Shown here piece after piece: positions 49,291 to 64,000 of a stretch of 64,000 bases of DNA. The notes beneath the pieces are model-generated. The model saw only the letters and a program-made list of their open reading frames with translations. It did no database searches and had not been told where the DNA came from. The stretch is from Gavia stellata (taxonomy: Eukaryota; Chordata; Aves; Gaviiformes; Gaviidae): the NCBI RefSeq assembly GCF_030936135.1, contig NC_082599.1:6620847-6684846 (forward strand). The letters are read 5' to 3'. Numbering within the stretch: the first letter of the stretch is position 1; each line of letters opens with the position of its first letter. The translations under genes were made by a program, and so were the position numbers.

Positions 49291-51777
49291 TTTCCAATCT
49301 TTGTTCATATTTTCTGCTTGCAACTTTTCTCCCACCTGATTTTACACACTTTCCTCTGTAAGGGAAAATGAGACCTTGTGAAGCACCAATTATATGTACT
49401 ATTGATTGGGACTAACCTTTGCTTGCACATATTATATGTAATTTGGCAATGATCACTTAAAGAGCCTCTAGTATTCAGTCTGCTAATTAACAATTATCCG
49501 TCATAATGAAGTCTAGAATAGAAGTATGCTATGTTTGACTCAAAGTCTTTGTGCTAGTAGATAAAATTTATAACTTTCAGAACCAGTTTGCTCAAAGCCT
49601 ATTCTATAACTTCAAATTGGAAATAATAGGTTTAATTTATTGCAGAAAGGATCCAAATGAGTAGCTTAGTATATTTGGTTTGTGGTCCATAACAGAGTCG
49701 AACCCATACTTCTGGATGTGTTAGCCATGTCAACTCATGGATCAGTAGGCTTTCAAAAATTGGAATTAATAGCAGTTCTAAGACAGGTAACAGACAATGG
49801 TGCTAATATAGATTATCTCAATTTCGTCTCCTTTATTTTGTTCTTTCTGAGTAGATCATCATCACTGACTTTTTCTAATGCAAACAATTGCATTAGATTT
49901 CAGGAAGGAATGCTAATTTTCATTCTGTAGGAATTTCTGTTTTCTCTTTCTTTTAATACAGATCTCTGACTTTGGTACATAACCAGCTGAAATGTTTCTT
50001 TCTTTTATGTTCTTTATGGTTTTCAGTTTGGTCATGAAACTCAGTTTGAATTCATAGTGCATTTGATGTCCCAAAGCTGACCGCTTACAATTTCAACCTG
50101 TGTTCTCTGGTATATTCTCTTTGGTGTTTCAATAAGAAGGTGATGACACCTGCCTATAAGCGAATGTCCGGGAAAGCTGTTAGATTCAGCTTATACCACA
50201 AGGAAACAGGGGTGTATAAATCAGACCAGTGATCCTAAAATGGGTGGTTATAGAGGAATTTCCTTGCTTGGAATTCAATTGGAGGATAGTATTTGTTTGG
50301 CCTGGTCTGAAGATACCACTCTGTTTTACAATTGTTGTTTTCATAGCACTTCAATGCATTTGAAAAATTAATCCAGTGTTTTCTAGGCTAGCTGCAGCTT
50401 ACAACCTAATTGTGTTAAACAGGTGGACACAACTTTTAGAAACATATCTCAGGCTGACTTGAGAAAATGCGACTGAATATCAGATATCCTTCCCAGTCCT
50501 TCAGCAGGAGGTGTTGGCCCCAGAAGTGGAAAATGTTTGTGAGATGAGCAGTCCCTTTGAGTACAATTACTGCTTTCTGCGATGGCGCAGGGGAATATGC
50601 AGGTTGGTTACTATCAACTTAACCTCGTAGTTGCTTATGCAGCCCATCAGAAAACGTTCCACTCTGTATTCAGCAGAGATTTTGGCTTTGCAAAAGGACA
50701 GTTTTAATGCAAACATTTCAGGACATACCTTTGAAATTGTATTCTTTGATCACTATTCTTAAAAAAAAATTCCACCAACAGGATCAGTAAAGGGGTGAAA
50801 CAAAAATAAATTCTTTATTTTCCTAAAGATGACAAAAGAAATTTACATTTGGATGCTACTGTTCTTCCTTGAGAAGGGTCCCAACCTATTGACTGAGTTG
50901 TAGGCTGTTTTCCTTTCTTCTCTCCACTTGAACTCATTAGTTAAAGTTTCTCCAGTAGCATGGGACCTATTATTTATGCAGGAGAATCCCATCATGTTTT
51001 GTGATTTTTTTACAGAAAGTGGTATGTGCTTTTAGGAGCGCAGTTCAGTGAACTATGTTTTCAATTTCAAGAATTCGATTTAGGGTGCTCCTTTTCGTAT
51101 TTATGGCCTCAGCTTAGCAGCTAAGTGCATAGACTATACACTTGGGAGGTTCATTTTAGCTTCCAATTAGGGAAAATGGTGCCTCAGCAGAGGCAGTCAG
51201 CTCTGCAGACCAAGACTGTGTATTTGCCAACTGAGTTTGGAGACCAAGCCTTAAAATTAGTGCTCTGAAATTAATATTAGCTTTTGGTGAAACTTTATAC
51301 CGAAAGTGAGACCTCAAGCCCATTAGAGGGATTAGAAAGACCAGATTTATAACTTGCCCTACTGCCTGAGAAATGTTTCAGGATGCAAAATAAAATGGGA
51401 ATTTGCAGACACAGGTTTTTCTGTAGATGAGACTAATCCCTCTTTTCATACAAAGTTGTGCACCTATGCACATTGTCATCTGACCAATACAGCTGTAAAT
51501 ATGGGGTACTGTATTTTCAGAAGACTGCGGGGTCAGTACGTTTGTTTGCTGTATAGTACGTGTAAAAGATGTAGGCAAAGAAAAAAAAGGCAGGGAAGAG
51601 TCCTCTTTTTTTCTGTTTATATAGTTATTTATTTCCTTATGCACTTGCAAACAAATGTCTATAGTGCTTTTTAAGCATCTTGCGAATTATGAGCGAGCCG
51701 TCACATCTTGTGTGAAATGACAAAAATTTATGAAGTCTTATAACATATGCGTTGTTTTCCTTAATTCGCTTATTTAC

Positions 51778-51867
51778 ATTGTTCAGTATGTTTATTATGT
51801 GCACTATTTTAACTAATTGTGTGTTCATGGCACAATCAGAGACTCCGTCGTGGAATAAATACGTTGA
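51778..51867 (+). CDS. SCN5A: SCN5A coding exon: DI-S1 transmembrane segment and S1-S2 loop
   Basis: This 90-bp exon completes the split Ser codon and encodes [19 protein letters not shown], then [10 protein letters not shown] and the first two bases of Glu (residues 129-159). [14 protein letters not shown] is the invariant S1 helix of vertebrate sodium channels. The FMAQ ending is typical of Nav1.5, while neuronal and skeletal channels have FMTM. The S1-S2 loop [11 protein letters not shown] is diverged from human HDPPPWTKYVE but of equal length. The left border is an AC acceptor and the right border a GTAAGT donor. The exon is too short to show as a long open frame. Confidence 0.95.
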
Positions 51868-60041
<8,174 letters not shown>

Positions 60042-60133
60042 GTATGTAGGAGAATTTGTGAATGTAGGCAGTGTTTCACCTCTTCGGACTTTCAGGGTAT
60101 TGAGAGCTTTAAAAACTATTTCAGTAATCCCAG
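60042..60133 (+). CDS. SCN5A: SCN5A alternative exon, neonatal type (5N/6A): DI S3-S4
   Basis: This 92-bp exon encodes [20 protein letters not shown], then [11 protein letters not shown]. It includes the S4 voltage sensor with gating charges R217, R220, R223 and K226 (human R219, R222, R225 and K228). It is the upstream member of the pair and carries the neonatal hallmarks V at human position 206 and P at 234. It differs from the adult-type exon at seven of 31 residues (V, G, N, V, S, P, P for I, T, D, L, N, A, S). The residue at human position 211 is Asn, not the Lys of the human neonatal exon. The borders TTCTACAG/G and CAG/GTAAGAA are strong. Including both exons would shift the frame by 92 nt. 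Confidence 0.93.
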
Positions 60134-60390
<257 letters not shown>

Positions 60391-60965
60391 TAAAGCCTAC
60401 ATGCCATTTCCAGAAGTAAACACAGTAATTACAAATGACTTAACCATAGATACTGATCAGGAAATGGAGGAATGTAGGGAATGTGACCTGTCAATAGAAT
60501 ACATTTTTCATATGCTTTTCCAATACTGTCTTTGTGGGCGAAAGGAAATAGGGTGCCTCCGAAATTACAGACCTCACGAAGACGAGTGCTGCTGTAAGAA
60601 CGGTGGTATGCAGTGGCTCGTGAATCACATACATAAAGTAATCATTCATGAACCGTATGAAAATGGCAATGAAACTCTTTTAAAGTCTTCGGATATTGAT
60701 TTTTAAAAATGGAAGGTTAATGACCTCAAAATGCGTGTTCATGTTCAAGAGCGCATCGATAGGGGAATCTAAATCTGTGCTATGAGCTGAGGTTTCAAGA
60801 CTGCAGGCATAGATAGCCTTATTTGTCATGGTGTTTATCCATTTGCATGTGATAGAAACACTGTTTAAATTTCGGGCCCTGAAGAGATTGGAAAACATTT
60901 CATAATTGATTTTGGTAGGTTCAGCATTTCCTCAACTCACATTTTCAAGGATATGATTTCTGCTG

Positions 60966-60994
60966 CCCCCCCCCCCCCCCCCCCCAAAAAAAAA
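60966..60994. repeat. Homopolymer C20 followed by A9
   Basis: An uninterrupted run of 20 C passes directly into nine A, about 600 bp downstream of the adult exon. It is prone to length error and polymorphism, and the G-rich complement could form a quadruplex. Confidence 0.95.
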
Positions 60995-63114
60995 TCAAAA
61001 TCAGTGTTTTACTACAGATCTGGTAGTGAAAGCAGCTCTTTTATCTAATCTATTACTATTTCTTAAAATAATAAATAATATTTACTATTAAGTAATTTAT
61101 GCAGAGATGAGTCTACTGAGGACTAACCATATGACAATAATTTCTTGCCAAGCATTGTCTATGGACAGGTCTCATTCAGCCTCAGTGTTTAACATCTCCA
61201 ACCTGCATGACAAGGTAGAGAAGATAGCAAACCCCATGCATGGTAGATCCTATTGGTGATAATCCTGAACAGATGTTGGCAATTACGTGTCAAAAATATT
61301 CAAATCATTGAAAGAACTGCTCAGATTCTCACTTACAGCTTTTTAAGGTTAGAAAGGCTTTTCCATCCATCATATTATGCACATCTACACTATAATATAA
61401 GTCTAAACAAAGTCTGTGGTGTAAACTTTTAGGGACAGCACTCACACGGAGTATAAGCTAGAAATGGGAATTCTGGAACGGAGGTGTTAAGAAAACATAT
61501 ATCTGGGTCTAGGGCTTACTCCCTCATTCCAACACTAAAGTAATGAAAATCAGTTAAATTATTGAAAGAGTAAGCGCTTTTCATTGAAAGTGTATGTCAA
61601 AATATAGCTTTTAAAGAATACTTTAAGACGATCATTCCTTAGGTCTGGTATTCCTTGAAATCAGTTCCTGTCTTAATTTTTGTCTTTAAGTTTTAAAAAA
61701 ATAATCTATTAGCAGAGAGGTTTTGTTAAATTTTCTCTAATTGGATTTCCTTTGGGAAAGGATTTTTTTTTTTTCTTGGGAAACAGAAAGTTGAGCACAG
61801 TTTTACAGGTCATGTGGGATAGTAGTGGCTAATCAGAAAGATAACCGGAGTTTCCTAGCTTCCTTTGCTAGCTATTTGAAAACTAACTTGGATGGACAAC
61901 CATCTCCAGGGGACACCTTTCGCTTTCCATCTTGTCTCAAGCTTGAGCCTCTTCAGAGCAGAGCTTCTCAATTTTTCTGAGTTATATATATAGTGATTTT
62001 CTGCTGTCCTATATTGGAGTTGGAGCAGAAGCTTGTTTTACATCAAATGATAAATTTTGGCTGGTTTTCTAGTGGAAAATAAAGGAGTATTGAGATCCAG
62101 AAAAAATGTTGTTTAAAACTACACCAAAGCCCTTCAGTGATATTAAAACCAGAGTTGTTCCATTTGTTGGCTAATAGAAAAAAAGAAAAAAATGAGGAGT
62201 ATTATTTATTAGAGTAATACACAATAACTCACATTTTCTTTTTTTTATTTTTGACTGACTATTCGATTAGTTTTTTGATAACTGCATTTTTAGGTACAAG
62301 TAACTAAATTATTTGCTGACATAACTGCATGAAGATATGCTAATAGATTATCTGGCCTTAGATCTTATTGTCAAGTTTACCTGTGCCCTGAGTATGTTTA
62401 AATTACGGATGTGGAGAGCTACCAATTGCTAAGGAGCACCTAGCTGCCTGTAAAACACAGCAAAGTTTGCTTTTTTTAATGTTAGCAGATAATTTCGGAG
62501 GGGTCGGTTCATTTTTCAGTTTGACATCTATATTCTAAAAGAAATATTTGGCATGATGCTGTGGTTTGTTTGGAGATCAATCTGAGTTTTTAATAATATA
62601 AGCTTATGCTGAGATGAAATATTTTTCCACAATAGGCTTAAAAATGAAAAGATGATGAACACTAATATCTTCCATGAGATTTTTGGGTTCAACTGCTAGA
62701 GAGAGGAGAAGAAGGTTGTTATTTTTACGTCCTCTTTTACATCTTAAGTGAAGAACGCTGAGGTTTATTCTCCTTCGCAAATATCTGAGCTTTTCCTCAA
62801 TAAAATTGATCACACTTTTCCGTCAGGTAGTTATGTTTGCACAAACATACTTGGACTCAGCACGCTCAGTGTAATAGTTTACCGAAAGTAACAGGCCAAG
62901 TCCTCCGTGGTGTAAGGCTTCTGTCCAGCAAAGCACTTAGAGGCTGGTTTTCAAAAGCATTCTGCTTCACTTGAAATCAATGAGTTTCACTATTGACTCC
63001 AGAGGGAGTCAGTAAAGCTAACAATTAGTGCTTTTAGAAATCTCACCTACCTTTAATGCCTCGTTCTAAGTGCGCAAGCAGGCACAGGGATGTTTAGGGG
63101 ACACAGGCTCACAG

Positions 63115-63300
63115 GACTTAAAAAGATCTCCCGAAGTCTCAGAGTCCATTCCCCTGGCCGAAGGCTATGCTTAGTATAGCTCAGACCTGGCCTGATATTT
63201 ATTACCTGACTTGTTCTAACAATCTTTCAGAGGTGGAGGTCTCATGGTCTTCCTGAGAAGTCTGTTCCAGCACCTCATTACTTTTGCCATTAGAAGATTT
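63115..63300 (-). mobile_element. Probable old CR1-like fragment (minus orientation)
   Basis: The segment contains GTCCATTCCCCTGGCCGAAG, CAGACCTGGCCTGATATTTA, GAGGTGGAGGTCTCATGGTC and AAGTCTGTTCCAGCACCTCA. These follow the reverse-complement CR1 layout (GTCCA-CCCCC, GGGTTTGAAT-like, GG-GGAGACTC, CTGTTCCAGTGCCTCA). It is diverged and could be a related ancient LINE. It is non-coding. Confidence 0.55.
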
Positions 63301-63654
63301 GCCCTGGGAGGACAGGTTCAGCTCCAGATTCAGCAACCCAAATATTAGCACCTACCAGAAAGCTGTGTGCTTCCTGCTCACTGGAGATCTTGGGTTCATT
63401 TTGGTTGCCATCATGCCAGCATCTCCTGCTCCCCAGGGCTATGGATCACCTGCATGTCCTATGTCTGAACCGAGACTCCCATCCAGCCTCACTCTCTCTT
63501 GGTGCATTATCAGCTCACTGTTTTTTACCTTACAGCCACTGTATAGGACGTGAGGTCAGTGCCTTACCCTCTGTAGCAGCCCTTAACATGCTGGGGGCCC
63601 TTCATGGATCCCTTCAGTTCTCCCTTTTCTGCACTAAACACACCCATTTATTTC

Positions 63655-63795
63655 ACACAGAATGACAGGGGTTGGAAGGGACCTCTGGAGATCATCTAGT
63701 CCAACCCCCCGCCAGAGCAGGTTCACCCAGAGCAGATTGCACAGGAATGCGTCCAGGCGAGATTTGAATATCTCCAGAGAAGGAGATTCTGTGTG
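63655..63795 (-). mobile_element. CR1 LINE 3' fragment (minus orientation)
   Basis: The + strand reads CACAGAATGACAGGGGTTGG, AAGGGACCTCTGGAGATCAT, CTAGTCCAACCCCCCGCCAG, AGCAGGTTCACCCAGAGCAG and CGTCCAGGCGAGATTTGAAT, ending in TCTCCAGAGAAGGAGATTCT. This is a clear reverse-complement CR1 3' end, better preserved than the neighbour at 63115. The 5' part is truncated. Confidence 0.9.
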
Positions 63796-64000
63796 ATTTA
63801 TTTCTGTTTTCCAGTTGCTCATGATATCAAGAGAAAACAAGCTTTGTACAGTAGCTGGATATCTGTTTATCCAGTCTCGTTAAAAGAAAAACATTTTTAA
63901 TTTCTTCTTATATACCTTATGTTCAGGTTCTTATAAATAGGTAACATTTTCTCTATGGGAGTATAAAACCTTTAACTCTCAGTGATTTTATTTATTAATT

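Larger units (their letters stand above)
46377..51777 (+). other. U12-type AT-AC intron of SCN5A (5401 bp)
   Basis: The intron begins ATATCCTTTCT, matching the U12 donor consensus ATATCCTT, and ends TTATTTAC. It carries a branch-point-like TTCCTTAAT at 51757-51765, about 12 nt before the terminal AC. Sodium-channel genes are known to hold AT-AC introns at this position, and using these borders preserves frame (split Ser codon TC/A) and the 90-bp next exon. The intron holds one CR1 copy (49021-49290), an AT/AC microsatellite near 47036-47064 and a short imperfect duplication of TTATAGATAGTTGCTCT near 48886-48920. Confidence 0.93.

Overview
The window looks like vertebrate, most likely avian, nuclear DNA. 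It has sparse spliced exons in long introns, a CpG island with no large ORF, and CR1 retrotransposon fragments ending in the ATTCTATGATTCT-type 3' tail that is common in bird and other sauropsid genomes. No bacterial operon, phage, CRISPR array or intact transposon is present.

The one gene I can support is the 5' part of a voltage-gated sodium channel alpha subunit on the + strand, best identified as SCN5A (Nav1.5, the cardiac sodium channel). Five consecutive coding positions are present: 44275-44541 (with 5'UTR from 44223), 46258-46376, 51778-51867, 55297-55425, and a duplicated last position 60042-60133 / 60267-60358. Spliced, they give 697 nt, or 232 codons plus 1 nt. This covers the cytoplasmic N-terminus and segments S1-S4 of domain I. 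Exon sizes (119, 90, 129 and 92 bp) and phases are those I know for the sodium channel family. The next exon (DI S4-S5 linker/S5) is not in the window, so the gene runs off the right edge.

Three features of the gene stand out. The last two exons are a mutually exclusive tandem pair: a neonatal-type exon (5N/6A) followed 133 bp later by an adult-type exon (5A/6B). The intron between 46258-46376 and 51778-51867 is a textbook U12-type AT-AC intron. The start codon is preceded 8 nt upstream by an out-of-frame ATG whose reading frame overlaps the channel start.

Layout: 1-2094 is non-coding and increasingly pyrimidine-rich. 2095-2690 is a compound 39/23-bp polypyrimidine minisatellite. About 2735-3400 is a CpG island with GC boxes, the probable promoter, with a candidate non-coding exon 1 ending at a GTAAGT donor at 3126/3127. 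3127-44222 would then be a 41-kb first intron, holding a 150-bp CTTCT microsatellite, a second CpG-enriched patch at about 9.2-9.9 kb, a few old repeat fragments and a perfect 33-bp tandem duplication. 44223-60358 holds the exons. 60359-64000 is intron, with a C20A9 homopolymer and CR1 fragments near the right edge.

Exon calls rest on direct translation and splice-site reading. The SCN5A assignment and the comparisons with human isoforms rest on remembered family sequence. The link of the CpG island to SCN5A is inference.
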